Below are positions 55,965-64,000 of a stretch of 64,000 nt of DNA, piece by piece. The position numbers and the translations under genes are program-made. Each line of letters begins with the position of its first letter. Positions within the stretch are counted from its first letter, which is position 1. The notes beneath the pieces are model-generated. The model was not told the DNA's origin, ran no database searches, and saw only the letters and a list, made by a program, of their open reading frames with translations. The stretch is from an uncultured Candidatus Saccharibacteria bacterium (lineage in GTDB: Bacteria > Patescibacteriota > Saccharimonadia > Saccharimonadales > Saccharimonadaceae), in contig CAMVNH010000003.1 in assembly GCA_947168825.1 (NCBI GenBank), positions 37,180 to 101,179 of the forward strand, read 5' to 3'.

Positions 55965-56957
55965 ATGGCCAGAAAATCTCGGAATCTCATCCTTGGACTT
56001 ATTGCCACCGCCACACTCGTTGCTGCTGGTTTCTTTATGGACAAGATTATCGCTTTCTTTGGCTATACTTTTAATAATATTACTTATAGCACCCCGGCTG
56101 AAATTAGCCAAATCGCAGAAGATATCGGCTTAACTAATTACGCTAAATTTATCTTCGGTGGCACTAAGCCAAATGTTGAGGACCGTGATACTTTTAATGT
56201 TAACTGCAATAGTCATGATGTCGAAATTTCCACGCTCGGTTGTTATCATAATGGTGAAATCCATATCTACAATGTTGATTCTGATGAACTTGCCGGCATC
56301 AAAGAATCGACCGCTGCGCACGAGCTTATGCATGCCGTTTGGGCTCATCTGAATGTTTTCGAGCGGCAACAACTCGAAAAAGCTATTCTTGAAGTTTATA
56401 ACAGTGAGCAACATAACGCAAATTTTAAAAAACAGCTTGAGACCTACAGCGAAGATGAGCTAGTCGAGGAGCTTCATTCTCGTTTTGCGACCGAAGTTAA
56501 AGATTTACCAGAAGTATTAGAAAAACATTACGCTAAATATTTCAAAAATCAAGATGAACTTGTCAATTTTTATGAACATTATCGTCTGCCTTTTGAGAAG
56601 CTAGATGCACAGTTCCAAGCTTTATCTAATGATCTCAAAACTTTGCAGACAGACCTTGATGAGCTGCAGCTTGATTATGAAGAAAAATCTGCAAGCCTCG
56701 AGAAAGAAATATCTGAATTCAATAGCTGCGCCGATACGGTCGGTTGCTTTACTTCCGACTATGTTTTCAACTCTCGTCGAAATGAGCTCGTGCAAGCTCA
56801 GGTCGCACTCGAAGATTTATACAGCGAACTTTCCCAAAAAGTTGATGAGTATAATGCTAAAGTTGATGAGTATAATAACAGTATTTTGCGTGGTGAAGAA
56901 TTAGATAGTAAGATGAATTCGAATAGTAAAAATGAAAGGAGAATTAATGACAACTAA
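55965..56957 (+). CDS. membrane-anchored zincin-like protein
   Basis: The 330-aa product has an N-terminal membrane helix (about residues 8-28), an extracytoplasmic region with [19 protein letters not shown] containing an HExxH-type zinc motif, and a long C-terminal coiled coil ([40 protein letters not shown]). Four cysteines ([13 protein letters not shown] and CADTVGC) could form disulfides. The protease function is inferred from HELMH only. It lies between clpC (1-nt gap) and clpP (11-bp overlap), so it is co-expressed with the Clp system. Confidence 0.7.
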   Translation: MARKSRNLILGLIATATLVAAGFFMDKIIAFFGYTFNNITYSTPAEISQIAEDIGLTNYAKFIFGGTKPNVEDRDTFNVNCNSHDVEISTLGCYHNGEIHIYNVDSDELAGIKESTAAHELMHAVWAHLNVFERQQLEKAILEVYNSEQHNANFKKQLETYSEDELVEELHSRFATEVKDLPEVLEKHYAKYFKNQDELVNFYEHYRLPFEKLDAQFQALSNDLKTLQTDLDELQLDYEEKSASLEKEISEFNSCADTVGCFTSDYVFNSRRNELVQAQVALEDLYSELSQKVDEYNAKVDEYNNSILRGEELDSKMNSNSKNERRINDN

Positions 56958-57537
56958 GAACTATCTCGTACCAACCGTAGTTGAGGAAACTGCTAAGGGT
57001 GAGCGCGCTTATGATATTTACTCGCGCCTACTAAACGATCGTATCATTTTCCTTGGCGAAGAAGTAAATAGTCATACCGCAAACCTTGTGGTAGCACAAC
57101 TACTCTTTCTCGCACATGAAGATCCGAAAAAAGATATTAAACTTTATATTAACTCTCCTGGTGGATCCGTATACGATGGCCTCGCAATTATCGACACTAT
57201 GAATTATATTGAGCCGGATGTCCAAACCATCGGCATTGGCCTCCAAGCCTCTATGGGAGCTATGCTTTTGAGTTGTGGCGCAAAAGGTAAACGCTGTGTG
57301 CTCGAAAATTCTCGTGTCATGATACATCAGCCATCCTCTGGCACCGAAGGCAAGATTACTGATCAAGAGATTATGCTAAAAGAAGGTATTTTCTTGAAGA
57401 AACGCCTCGCTGAAATTTTTGCCAAGAATACTGGCAAAACACTCGCTCAGGTCGAGAAAGATATGGATCGTGATCATTGGATGTCCGCCGACGAAGCTAA
57501 AGACTACGGTATTGTCGATGAGGTAATTCGTGGCTAG
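56947..57537 (+). CDS. clpP: ATP-dependent Clp protease proteolytic subunit
   Basis: ClpP forms the proteolytic chamber used by ClpC. The 196-aa product has the catalytic Ser in [12 protein letters not shown], His in VMIHQPSSG and the Asp-containing [21 protein letters not shown] block. The start is ATG 56947 behind AAAGGAG; the longer ORF-track start lies upstream of that site. The end overlaps radA (GTGGCTAG). Confidence 0.96.
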   Translation: MTTKNYLVPTVVEETAKGERAYDIYSRLLNDRIIFLGEEVNSHTANLVVAQLLFLAHEDPKKDIKLYINSPGGSVYDGLAIIDTMNYIEPDVQTIGIGLQASMGAMLLSCGAKGKRCVLENSRVMIHQPSSGTEGKITDQEIMLKEGIFLKKRLAEIFAKNTGKTLAQVEKDMDRDHWMSADEAKDYGIVDEVIRG

Positions 57538-58882
57538 AAAAACCAACTTTGTTTGCAATAATTGTGGCAAAACTTTTGCCAAATGGGCTGGAAGATGCGA
57601 AAATTGCGGCACCTGGAATTCACTAGTTGAGCAAATTATCGAAGACGAGGCCTCCGCAAAGTCTGCTATTGCAAAAGGTCAAGTTTCTGGTCGCGAATTG
57701 AAAGTCGATGGTATCAAAAATATTGAGCCTTCTGACGCCAAAGCTCGCCTAAAAACCGAGTTCAAAGATCTAAATACTGTACTTGGTGGTGGTATTTTGC
57801 AGGGCTCGGTCTCGCTACTTTCCGGTCAACCTGGTATCGGTAAATCCACTCTCCTCATGCAAATCTGTGCCGAAATCAGTAAAACTGCGCCAGTTTTATA
57901 CATCTCTGGCGAGGAATCAGCCGGTCAAGTCAAACTTCGGGCTAAGCGCCTCGGCGCCGAATCGGATCAACTCTTCTTCGCAAGTAGTACATCTGGCAAT
58001 GACATTGCAAAAACTATCGAAAGTGGAAAATTCAAGCTCGTCATTGTTGATTCAATTCAGACTCTCAGTCTCGCCGAAATTTCTTCCGCCCCAGGCACTG
58101 TTTCGCAGGTCAACAATTGTGGCAATTTAATCATTCGCGCCGCCAAGGCAACCGATACAGCTGTGGTGATTGTTGGTCACGTTACGAAAGATGGTACTCT
58201 CGCCGGTCCAAAAATTTTAGAGCATCTAGTTGACGTAGTCCTCAACTTTGAGGGCGATCGTTATGGTGGATTCAAAACTGTCCGCGCCGTCAAAAACCGC
58301 TTCGGCGGCACTAATGAGGTAGCGATTTTCGAGATGAATGAGCAGGGCTTGAAAGAAGTTCAGAACCCATCTGCTGCTCTTCTCGCTGAACGCCAAAATA
58401 CCGACGGATCAATTATCCTTGCGACTATGGAGGGAGCGAGACCTCTCCTCGTTGAAATTCAAGCCCTAGTTACGAGGTCTAATTTCGGTTACCCAAAACG
58501 TACCGCTTCTGGTTTTGACCTGAACCGCCTCAATTTACTGATTGCCGTTATTGAACGTCGTACAAAATTAAAACTTGATGATAAGGATATCTTCATTAAC
58601 GTTGTTGGCGGTATTAAACTTCAAGATTCTGCTGCTGATCTTGCAATCTGCATGGCCATCGCTTCTGCCGCTGCCGGCAAAAAACTCTCTGAAGATTATG
58701 TAGTTTTTGGCGAAGTTGGGCTCGGTGGCGAGATTCGCTCTGCTTTTCGCCCGGACCAACGTATTGCCGAGGCCAAAAAGCTAGGTTTTAAACATGCCCT
58801 TGCCCCGCAAACAGTAAAGGATAAGTTTGTTTTGCCAGCGAAAGATTTACGCACAACTTTGATTAAATATGTCAACGAATGA
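57530..58882 (+). CDS. radA: DNA repair protein RadA
   Basis: RadA is a RecA-like branch-migration helicase. The N-terminal Cys4 zinc finger is intact (CNNCGK...CENCGTW), followed by Walker [17 protein letters not shown], the RadA KNRFG motif ([11 protein letters not shown]) and a Lon-type C-terminal domain; 450 aa. It starts at GTG overlapping the clpP stop. The intact zinc finger contrasts with the cysteine losses in LigA and UvrC. Confidence 0.96.
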   Translation: MARKTNFVCNNCGKTFAKWAGRCENCGTWNSLVEQIIEDEASAKSAIAKGQVSGRELKVDGIKNIEPSDAKARLKTEFKDLNTVLGGGILQGSVSLLSGQPGIGKSTLLMQICAEISKTAPVLYISGEESAGQVKLRAKRLGAESDQLFFASSTSGNDIAKTIESGKFKLVIVDSIQTLSLAEISSAPGTVSQVNNCGNLIIRAAKATDTAVVIVGHVTKDGTLAGPKILEHLVDVVLNFEGDRYGGFKTVRAVKNRFGGTNEVAIFEMNEQGLKEVQNPSAALLAERQNTDGSIILATMEGARPLLVEIQALVTRSNFGYPKRTASGFDLNRLNLLIAVIERRTKLKLDDKDIFINVVGGIKLQDSAADLAICMAIASAAAGKKLSEDYVVFGEVGLGGEIRSAFRPDQRIAEAKKLGFKHALAPQTVKDKFVLPAKDLRTTLIKYVNE

Positions 58883-58888
58883 TATAAT
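58883..58888 (+). promoter_or_regulatory. -10 box of rubrerythrin gene
   Basis: TGATATAAT overlaps the radA end and precedes an AAAAGGAG ribosome site. Confidence 0.5.
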
Positions 58889-58904
58889 TAAAAAAAGGAG
58901 AATT

Positions 58905-59450
58905 ATGGCTACAGATTTTAATAGCTCAAAAACTAAGAAAAACCTCGAAGCAGCTTTTGCTGGCGAGGCTCAGGCTTATACCAAATATCAATACTATGCA
59001 AGTAAAGCAAAAAAAGATGGCTTCGAACAAATCGCCAGCATCTTTGATGAGACTGCGAGCAACGAAAAAGAGCATGCTAAAATTTGGTTTAAAATCCTGC
59101 ATGATGGCACCGTGCCAGACACGACCGAAAATTTAAAAGATGCTATCGCTGGTGAAGATTATGAATATACCGATATGTATAAGCGCTTCGCTGAGGATGC
59201 CCGTGCCGAAGGCTTTGATGATATCGCAGACAAGTTCGAGATGATTGGCAACATCGAAAAAGAACACGAAGAGCGTTATCAAAAATTACTGAAAAATGTC
59301 GAGGACGATGTTGTCTTTAAATCTGACAAAGTCACGGTTTGGAAATGCCGCAACTGCGGCTACATTTTCGTTGGTGAAGAGGCTCCAGAAGTCTGCCCAG
59401 CCTGCGACCATCCACAGGCATTCTTTGAAATTCGTGCCACGAATTACTAG
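58905..59450 (+). CDS. rubrerythrin
   Basis: Rubrerythrin reduces hydrogen peroxide with a diiron centre. The ferritin-like domain shows the paired Glu motifs (FAGEAQAYTKYQYYASKA, ETASNEKEHAKIW, MIGNIEKEHEERY) and the C-terminal rubredoxin domain has WKCRNCGYIF and CPACDHPQAFF; 181 aa. It suggests a micro-aerophilic or anaerobic life with peroxide exposure. The start is set behind AAAAGGAG; the ORF-track start is inside radA. It ends 4 bp into the convergent ruvA. Confidence 0.93.
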   Translation: MATDFNSSKTKKNLEAAFAGEAQAYTKYQYYASKAKKDGFEQIASIFDETASNEKEHAKIWFKILHDGTVPDTTENLKDAIAGEDYEYTDMYKRFAEDARAEGFDDIADKFEMIGNIEKEHEERYQKLLKNVEDDVVFKSDKVTVWKCRNCGYIFVGEEAPEVCPACDHPQAFFEIRATNY

Positions 59451-60031
59451 CGATTTTTTAGCGCCTCGCGGATTCGTTCCTCGACGGACAGGGAAGCATC
59501 CACGGTCGCCAATGCGGCCGTGGCTTCTTTTAATGGGAAACCAAGTGCAATTAGCGCATCCAACGCTTCATCACTCTTGCCGGCCACCGGTACAGAAATC
59601 CCGGTAACCTCTGTCGCGCCATAATGCGAAGGTGTACCAACCTTATCGCGTAGATCCACAATCACCCGCTCCGCAGTTTTCTTGCCTACTCCCGAGGCCT
59701 TCGCCACAAATGCCGCATCAGTATTTGCGATTGCGTTTCTTACTTCCTCTGGTGCTGCAAGTGATAAAATCGCCATTGCCGCTTTTGGACCAACGCCCTG
59801 TACTCCGATTAGTAGTTCGAATAACTTTTTCGCCGCTAGACTGGAAAAACCGTAAAGCTCCTCTGCGTTTTCGCGCACTGAATGATAAGTATAAAATTTT
59901 CTTTTCTCATTTAAGTTTGTATCATCAAAATCAATATTCGAGAGTGACACTTCGTAACCAACGCCGTTTACATCAACAATCACCGCTCCCGCAAATTTTT
60001 CAACCACCTCACCTTGAATATGTGCAATCAT
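59447..60031 (-). CDS. ruvA: Holliday junction helicase subunit RuvA
   Basis: RuvA tetramers bind Holliday junctions and load RuvB. The 194-aa protein has the N-terminal OB fold (MIAHIQGEVVEKFAGAVIVDVNGVGYEV), two helix-hairpin-helix motifs (LLIGVQGVGPKAAMAILS, VAKASGVGKKTAERVIVDL) and the C-terminal RuvB-binding helices (LIALGFPLKEATAALATV). It lies 2 nt after ruvC; ruvB is not in the window. Confidence 0.95.
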   Translation of the reverse strand: MIAHIQGEVVEKFAGAVIVDVNGVGYEVSLSNIDFDDTNLNEKRKFYTYHSVRENAEELYGFSSLAAKKLFELLIGVQGVGPKAAMAILSLAAPEEVRNAIANTDAAFVAKASGVGKKTAERVIVDLRDKVGTPSHYGATEVTGISVPVAGKSDEALDALIALGFPLKEATAALATVDASLSVEERIREALKNR

Positions 60032-60033
60032 AT

Positions 60034-60516
60034 TTACATTGTACCACGAATATTTAAAGAATGAGTAATCGCTGCCGCTAGCGCATCGGCTGCATCATCT
60101 GGCTTCGGCGCCGTTTCTAGCCCAAGATGTAATCGTACCATTTCCTGCATCTGCTTCTTGTCGGCATTACCATACCCAGTTAGCGCTTTCTTAATTTCAT
60201 TCGGCGTATACTCAAAAATCGGCAAGTTATTCTGCCGAGCCACGAGTAGACAGATTCCGCGCGCCTCCGCAACCGAAATCCCCGTTGTGATATTTTTAGT
60301 AAAGAATAATTTTTCAATTGAAATTAGATCGGGCTTATCCTGCTCGACTATCTCGTGCATCGACTGATAAATATCCAACAATCTATCTGGCAGCGGCGTA
60401 TGCGCCGGCGTCGTAATTACGCCGTTATCCAGCATTTTCACTTTATTGTTTTTGCTAATTTCTATCACTCCAAATCCGCAAATTCCAGTCCCTGGATCAA
60501 TCCCTAAAATCTTCAT
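60034..60516 (-). CDS. ruvC: Holliday junction endonuclease RuvC
   Basis: RuvC resolves Holliday junctions. The acidic RNase H-like active site is visible in LGIDPGTGICGFGVIE, SIEKLFF and KPDDAADALAAAITH; 160 aa is normal. It is first in the ruvC-ruvA operon with a leaderless promoter on the minus strand. Confidence 0.95.
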   Translation of the reverse strand: MKILGIDPGTGICGFGVIEISKNNKVKMLDNGVITTPAHTPLPDRLLDIYQSMHEIVEQDKPDLISIEKLFFTKNITTGISVAEARGICLLVARQNNLPIFEYTPNEIKKALTGYGNADKKQMQEMVRLHLGLETAPKPDDAADALAAAITHSLNIRGTM

Positions 60517-60522
60517 AGTCCT

Positions 60523-60528
60523 ATTCTA
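60523..60528 (-). promoter_or_regulatory. -10 box of ruvC-ruvA
   Basis: On the minus strand TAGAAT ends 6 nt before the ruvC ATG. Confidence 0.5.
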
Positions 60529-60549
60529 TCATCTTTGTGTGCCATGTGC

Positions 60550-60555
60550 TATAAT
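60550..60555 (+). promoter_or_regulatory. -10 box of ftsA
   Basis: TGCTATAAT ends 6 nt before ATG 60562. Confidence 0.55.
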
Positions 60556-60561
60556 GAAACC

Positions 60562-61830
60562 ATGAACATCATCAAAAAAGTCATACCAGATAATCATGAC
60601 GACCCGCATTACGATGATGATGCTATCCTCGCGCTCGATATTGGTACTGAATTTGTAAAAGCTTTAATTGCAAAGCCAAACAAAGATAATACCCTGAAAA
60701 TTATCGGTGTTGGCAAGGCTCATCAACAGGGCGCCAACATGTATGCTGGAGCGATCGCTGACATTAGCGCCGTTACTGCCGTTTGTGAAAAAGCTCTGAT
60801 CGAGGCTGAGGATCAGGCCAAAGTTCGCACAAAAACTGCCGTAGTTGGTATTGCTGGTGAATTAATTAAGGGCAACACTTCCACTGTTCATTATCGCAGA
60901 AAGGACGGAAATAAGCCGCTCTCTGAACAAGAGATGCATCTAATCATCAAACGCGTTCAAGAAAAAGCTGGCGAAAAAGCCAGAAAAGAAGTTGCGCTTG
61001 AAACTAATAATCCCGATGTCGAGGTGAGACTAATTAACTCCGCGATTGTTAGCCTTAGTATTGATGGCTATAAAATTAGTAACCCCATCGGCTTCAAGGG
61101 TACAGACCTTACCATCCAGTTCTATACCGCCTTCGCACCTCTCGTGCATATTTCTGCTATCGAGAAAGTTTGCGCCGAGCTAAATCTCGACCTCTTAGCC
61201 GTTGCGGTAGAACCGTTTGCGGTTTGCCGTGCTTGTCTCGGTGACGATCTTGATAGTAATTTTTCTGCCATCGTTATGGACATCGGTGGCGGCACTACTG
61301 ATATTGCTATTGTTGATGACGGCGGCGTCGAAGGCACAAAAATGTTTAGCATCGGCGGCCGCAGCTTTACTCATCAAATTGCGGAAACGTTGGGCGTAGA
61401 CTATGACACTGCAGAAGACCTAAAATTAAATCCCGAAAAAGCCGAAGGTAAAATCGCCAGCAAACTCGAAAAAGCCATCCAAAAAAATCTCGTAGTTTGG
61501 ACTTCTGGTGTGCAGCTTGCTCTGGAAGATTTTCCACTCATGGAGGTCTATCCGAATAAAATCCTACTTTGTGGTGGCGGTGCCGGCCTCATGGAGATTC
61601 AGGAAGAACTTGCCACTTCTGATTGGTATGTAGATTTACCTTTTTCGCGCCGTCCGCTTATCCATCTAGTCGACGCTTCCGATTTGCCTGGAATTGAAAA
61701 TGCCACCGACACCGAAGTTGACCACTCTTTCGTTACTGCTTTTGGGCTCTTGCGTGTCGCCCTTGACACTCTTGACGGCATGCCTCAGCAGGGCTTCAAA
61801 GAACGCCTTGCAAAATTACTAGAAAATTAA
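60562..61830 (+). CDS. ftsA: cell division protein FtsA (actin-like ATPase)
   Basis: FtsA anchors FtsZ filaments to the membrane. The 422-aa product has phosphate loop 1 (ALDIGTEFVKALIAK), an SHS2-like insert, phosphate loop 2 (VMDIGGGTTDIAIV) and the adenosine motif (LLCGGGAGL). A C-terminal amphipathic segment (GFKERLAKLLEN) could be the membrane tether. ftsZ is not adjacent in this window. PilM-type homologues are an alternative, less likely because no pilus genes are nearby. Confidence 0.85.
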   Translation: MNIIKKVIPDNHDDPHYDDDAILALDIGTEFVKALIAKPNKDNTLKIIGVGKAHQQGANMYAGAIADISAVTAVCEKALIEAEDQAKVRTKTAVVGIAGELIKGNTSTVHYRRKDGNKPLSEQEMHLIIKRVQEKAGEKARKEVALETNNPDVEVRLINSAIVSLSIDGYKISNPIGFKGTDLTIQFYTAFAPLVHISAIEKVCAELNLDLLAVAVEPFAVCRACLGDDLDSNFSAIVMDIGGGTTDIAIVDDGGVEGTKMFSIGGRSFTHQIAETLGVDYDTAEDLKLNPEKAEGKIASKLEKAIQKNLVVWTSGVQLALEDFPLMEVYPNKILLCGGGAGLMEIQEELATSDWYVDLPFSRRPLIHLVDASDLPGIENATDTEVDHSFVTAFGLLRVALDTLDGMPQQGFKERLAKLLEN

Positions 61831-61838
61831 AAAAACAC

Positions 61839-61867
61839 TTGCATCAAAATTCTCAACGTACTATAAT
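61839..61867 (+). promoter_or_regulatory. promoter of the large surface protein gene
   Basis: TTGCAT, 17 nt, TATAAT, ending 6 nt before ATG 61874, so the mRNA is probably leaderless. Confidence 0.6.
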
Positions 61868-61873
61868 AAGCTT

Positions 61874-63862
61874 ATGATTTCTACGAGATATAACCTTGTC
61901 CACAGCCCTAGCATCAAACCTGTGCATAACTTTGCCGCTGGGGGGGGGCAACTATTAGCAACCTTTAAAGCTCTCGCAGTCTTCTTATTCGCCTTCACTA
62001 TCTCCTACCTCTCCTCTTCTCACTTCGCTCCCGTTACCCGTTCCGATGCCGCTGCCGGCACCTACTATGCCAACATTAGTAACTCCGGCAACATTAACCT
62101 CACATTAAACTCCACCCCAGACGGAGTCTACAAAGTAGGAAAAGACAGCCTCACTATTAGTACTAACACCACGCTAGGCTACAAGCTCTACGTCAGCACT
62201 ATAGACCATAGCGGTGATTCTCCAGCCCTCCCTAGCGCTACCCCGTCCAACGGGCTTATTAATGGTTCCAGTACAGGTTACTATCTCTCGCCTAGTACTG
62301 GAACCATTAATACGCCAGTTAGACTAGCTACCAACACTTGGGGCTACACCGTTAGCCGAGCTAACAGTACAGATACTAGCACTACCTACACTGATAACGA
62401 TGCCGCCCCTACAGAAGCCGCTGGCGGACAAGCAGTCTGGCGCGCCGTCCCAGAATACGGTACCGAAGACCTCTTCTACACTAATACCACCCCAGCTACT
62501 TCTAGCACTAATAGCGTAGACGTCTACTATGCCGTAAACGCCAGTACCGCTCTCCCAAGCGGCACCTATACTAATACCGTAGTCTACACTGCACTCGCCG
62601 AAGGAAACACCCCTAGTACTTCCTCTACCGACCCTACCATCTCCCCAACCTCCCAGAACGGTCTCTCTGCTGGACAAACTATCACAATTAACACTGGCCT
62701 CTACCCAGGTCTCTCTTCCCCTACCACATCCGAACTCTCTTCCTTCCTAGGTACTATTAGTGTTACTATCGGATCAAGTGCCTGTACCTCCCCTACCCCT
62801 AGCCTAGATAGCACTAACGGCAACCTCATCATCACTTGCTCTGCTCCTTCCCAATCCTCCTACACCACCTACAATGTCTCTATCTCTATCTCCAAGCTAG
62901 GTTACAGCAAGACCCTGACGAATGCGTATGAGTATATCAACCCAACCCCTGCTTTCTTCACCATTACCAAGATGCAACAAATGACCCATGATATTTGTAC
63001 CGATGCTAAGCTCCCTACCCCAGTTGCAAATGAAACCACTGCCCTTACCGCCTCTACTTGGGCTTCTGGTTCCCGTACCGGCATCCCAACCACCACCCTC
63101 CTAGACGATCGTGCTGGACAAGTATCCTACACAGTAAAGAAACTCGCAGATGGCAAATGCTGGATGACGGAGAACCTAGCTTTGCCTGCTGGAGCAGTCC
63201 TGACTGCATCTGATTCCGATCTTGATGGGACTGTGGTGTCCAGCTATACCATTCCATCTAGCAGAACCCCATTTGTAAACGACCCAGCCTACGATATCGA
63301 GGCTATGAACAGCGACTATACTAATACTACAAACGACCCAAGAGGCTACAAAACCGGCAACTACTACTCCTGGCGTACTGCTACCGCTGGTAATGGTAGA
63401 GGCTCAGAATCAAACGGAGCGCCAACTGATGCTTTCGGTAGACCTATGACAGCACAAAACATCAATACTCTCGTCTCCATCTGCCCTAAAGGCTGGCGTC
63501 TCCCAACATCAGGCGGTTACTCCACTACTGGCACTACCGACGTTACTACTCCAGGCTCTGCTACCAATCTCGTAAACGGAGACTTTGCCGCTCTTTACCA
63601 GGCTTATGGTGGTACAGGTACAGAAGGTTCAGACACCACTATGTACGCCCAGATGACCGGTACCTCGTATGGTCCTAATTTATCGCTCAGTGGCCTCATC
63701 AGCACCAGCGGTCGCCGCCTCGGGGGCGCCGGCAACTTCTGGTCTAGTACGGTGTACAATTACGCCTACGCGTATAACCTGCGCCTGGATACGTCGCGCG
63801 TCCTCCCGCAGAACTACAGCTACAAGTACACCGGATTTCCAGTCCGCTGCTTGGCTCGGTAG
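61874..63862 (+). CDS. large surface protein with FISUMP/C-type-lectin-like C-terminus; candidate DGR target
   Basis: The 662-aa product has a 28-residue hydrophilic start, a hydrophobic signal/anchor (about 30-55), a WxL-like module (about 56-235, ending GTYTNTVVYTAL like the 17.7-19.4 kb proteins), an Ig-like region (about 245-350) and a C-terminal FISUMP-type domain (TIGR02145-like: GKCWMTENLALP, CPKGWRLPTSGG, NFWSSTVYNYAYAY, FPVRCLAR). The extreme C-terminus alternates Tyr with other residues in NNC codons, as in variable regions of DGR targets. A G9 tract lies at codons 23-25. The coding strand is unusually C-rich until about 63690, then switches to GC-rich codons (CTG, GCG, CGC). Confidence 0.75.
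   Translation: MISTRYNLVHSPSIKPVHNFAAGGGQLLATFKALAVFLFAFTISYLSSSHFAPVTRSDAAAGTYYANISNSGNINLTLNSTPDGVYKVGKDSLTISTNTTLGYKLYVSTIDHSGDSPALPSATPSNGLINGSSTGYYLSPSTGTINTPVRLATNTWGYTVSRANSTDTSTTYTDNDAAPTEAAGGQAVWRAVPEYGTEDLFYTNTTPATSSTNSVDVYYAVNASTALPSGTYTNTVVYTALAEGNTPSTSSTDPTISPTSQNGLSAGQTITINTGLYPGLSSPTTSELSSFLGTISVTIGSSACTSPTPSLDSTNGNLIITCSAPSQSSYTTYNVSISISKLGYSKTLTNAYEYINPTPAFFTITKMQQMTHDICTDAKLPTPVANETTALTASTWASGSRTGIPTTTLLDDRAGQVSYTVKKLADGKCWMTENLALPAGAVLTASDSDLDGTVVSSYTIPSSRTPFVNDPAYDIEAMNSDYTNTTNDPRGYKTGNYYSWRTATAGNGRGSESNGAPTDAFGRPMTAQNINTLVSICPKGWRLPTSGGYSTTGTTDVTTPGSATNLVNGDFAALYQAYGGTGTEGSDTTMYAQMTGTSYGPNLSLSGLISTSGRRLGGAGNFWSSTVYNYAYAYNLRLDTSRVLPQNYSYKYTGFPVRCLAR
61940..61948 (+). repeat. 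G9 homopolymer tract inside the surface protein gene
   Basis: Nine consecutive Gs encode Gly-Gly-Gly just before the signal/anchor helix. A one-base slip would shift the frame. Such a tract is exceptional in this AT-leaning window. Confidence 0.95.
62257..62312. repeat. perfect 18-bp inverted repeat inside the surface protein gene
   Basis: TATTAATGGTTCCAGTAC (62257-62274) and GTACTGGAACCATTAATA (62295-62312) flank a 20-nt spacer. Both arms are translated (INGSST and STGTIN). Confidence 0.95.
63700..63862 (+). other. candidate DGR variable region
   Basis: The last 54 codons show a sharp rise in GC and a run of NNC codons at likely exposed positions (TAC AAT TAC GCC TAC GCG TAT AAC, then AAC TAC AGC TAC AAG TAC ACC). 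Each is reachable from AAC-rich template codons by changes at A positions only. The invariant 3' end (TTTCCAGTCCGCTGC) would be the mutagenic-homing anchor. The template repeat and reverse transcriptase are not in the window. Confidence 0.45.
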
Positions 63863-63894
63863 TGCCCCCGCGCTTCGCAGCCTTGCCTCCCTTT

Positions 63895-63913
63895 GCGGCG
63901 ACGGAGCCGCCGC
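63895..63913. repeat. GC-rich hairpin downstream of the candidate variable region
   Basis: GCGGCG and CGCCGC form a 6-bp stem with a 7-nt loop 33 nt after the stop codon. DGR variable regions are often followed by such a DNA hairpin. It has no T-run, so it is not a typical terminator. Confidence 0.5.
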
Positions 63914-63959
63914 GGAATAAGGAAAAAGGGCGGCAAAAAGATATAGAAAGGAAGAGAAA

Positions 63960-64000
63960 ATGTTGGTGGCAACCTGCACTCCTAGTGACCCATCTGCTTA
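63960..64000 (+). CDS. start of a gene truncated by the window edge
   Basis: ATG 63960 behind AAAGGA opens MLVATCTPSDPSA and is still open at the right edge. If this is a DGR locus the accessory avd, the template repeat or the reverse transcriptase would be expected here, but 13 codons do not allow a call. Confidence 0.35.
   Translation, partial: MLVATCTPSDPSA

Noticed and set aside
58869-58904. Upstream start for rubrerythrin
   Set aside because: It overlaps the end of radA and the promoter; ATG 58905 follows AAAAGGAG and gives the family N-terminus.
63680-63979. 99-aa minus-strand ORF at the right edge
   Set aside because: It is the antisense of the GC-rich C-terminal region and hairpin; high GC removes stops and opens a false frame.

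Overview
The window looks like a chromosomal segment of a reduced-genome, Gram-positive-like member of the Patescibacteria/CPR, most likely a Saccharibacterium (TM7). This is inferred from dense, gap-free gene packing, short versions of housekeeping enzymes (AlaRS 628 aa, UvrC 424 aa, PGK 354 aa), no amino-acid, nucleotide or lipid biosynthesis genes, GatCAB indirect aminoacylation, and many secreted or membrane proteins with no visible outer-membrane machinery. TGA is used as a normal stop, so the UGA=Gly code of Gracilibacteria/Absconditabacteria does not apply. No rRNA, insertion sequence, CRISPR array or intact prophage is visible.

Layout. 0-1.1 kb: DsbA-like oxidoreductase plus a membrane protein with an intramembrane CPTC motif. 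1.3-4.1 kb: a structured small RNA, then a znuA-znuC-znuB metal importer interrupted by an antisense tRNA-Leu. 4.1-5.1 kb: tRNA-Gly, a DUF5662-type gene and tRNA-Cys. 5.3-10.8 kb: metallophosphoesterase, lemA-htpX and a membrane protein, then ligA. 10.8-11.0 kb: a second structured RNA resembling 6S RNA. 11-17.5 kb: divergent eno/uvrC, small membrane genes, secG, an OppA-like binding protein and a GT-C-like membrane protein. 17.5-22.7 kb: a cell-surface cluster of two WxL-like secreted proteins, two WxLIP/DUF916-like membrane proteins and one sortase-type anchored protein. 22.8-30.5 kb: tRNA-Val, HdeD, SDR, a broken MazF-like gene beside tRNA-Lys, typA, tatD, mnmA and a secreted protein. 30.7-42 kb: alaS, tRNA-Glu, pyk-pgk, gatC-gatA-gatB, fusA. 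42-53.4 kb: metG, an LtaS-like enzyme, an aquaporin-like channel, pheST, an FKBP and exonuclease I. 53.4-61.8 kb: CIRCE-controlled clpC, a zincin-like protein, clpP, radA, rubrerythrin, ruvA-ruvC and ftsA. 61.9-64 kb: a large surface protein with a G9 tract and a C-terminus that resembles the variable region of a diversity-generating retroelement (DGR).

Expression logic. Over twenty genes have an extended -10 box (TGnTATAAT) ending 6-10 nt before the start codon, implying leaderless mRNAs. Downstream operon genes and highly expressed genes use Shine-Dalgarno sites. A small class of mostly unrecognised genes carries a near-identical GGAGGTGG site, usually preceded by a leaderless mini-ORF. The best candidate for an unusual system is at the right edge: a surface lectin-like protein whose expression may switch by G-tract slippage and whose ligand-binding C-terminus may be diversified by a DGR whose reverse transcriptase would lie beyond the window.
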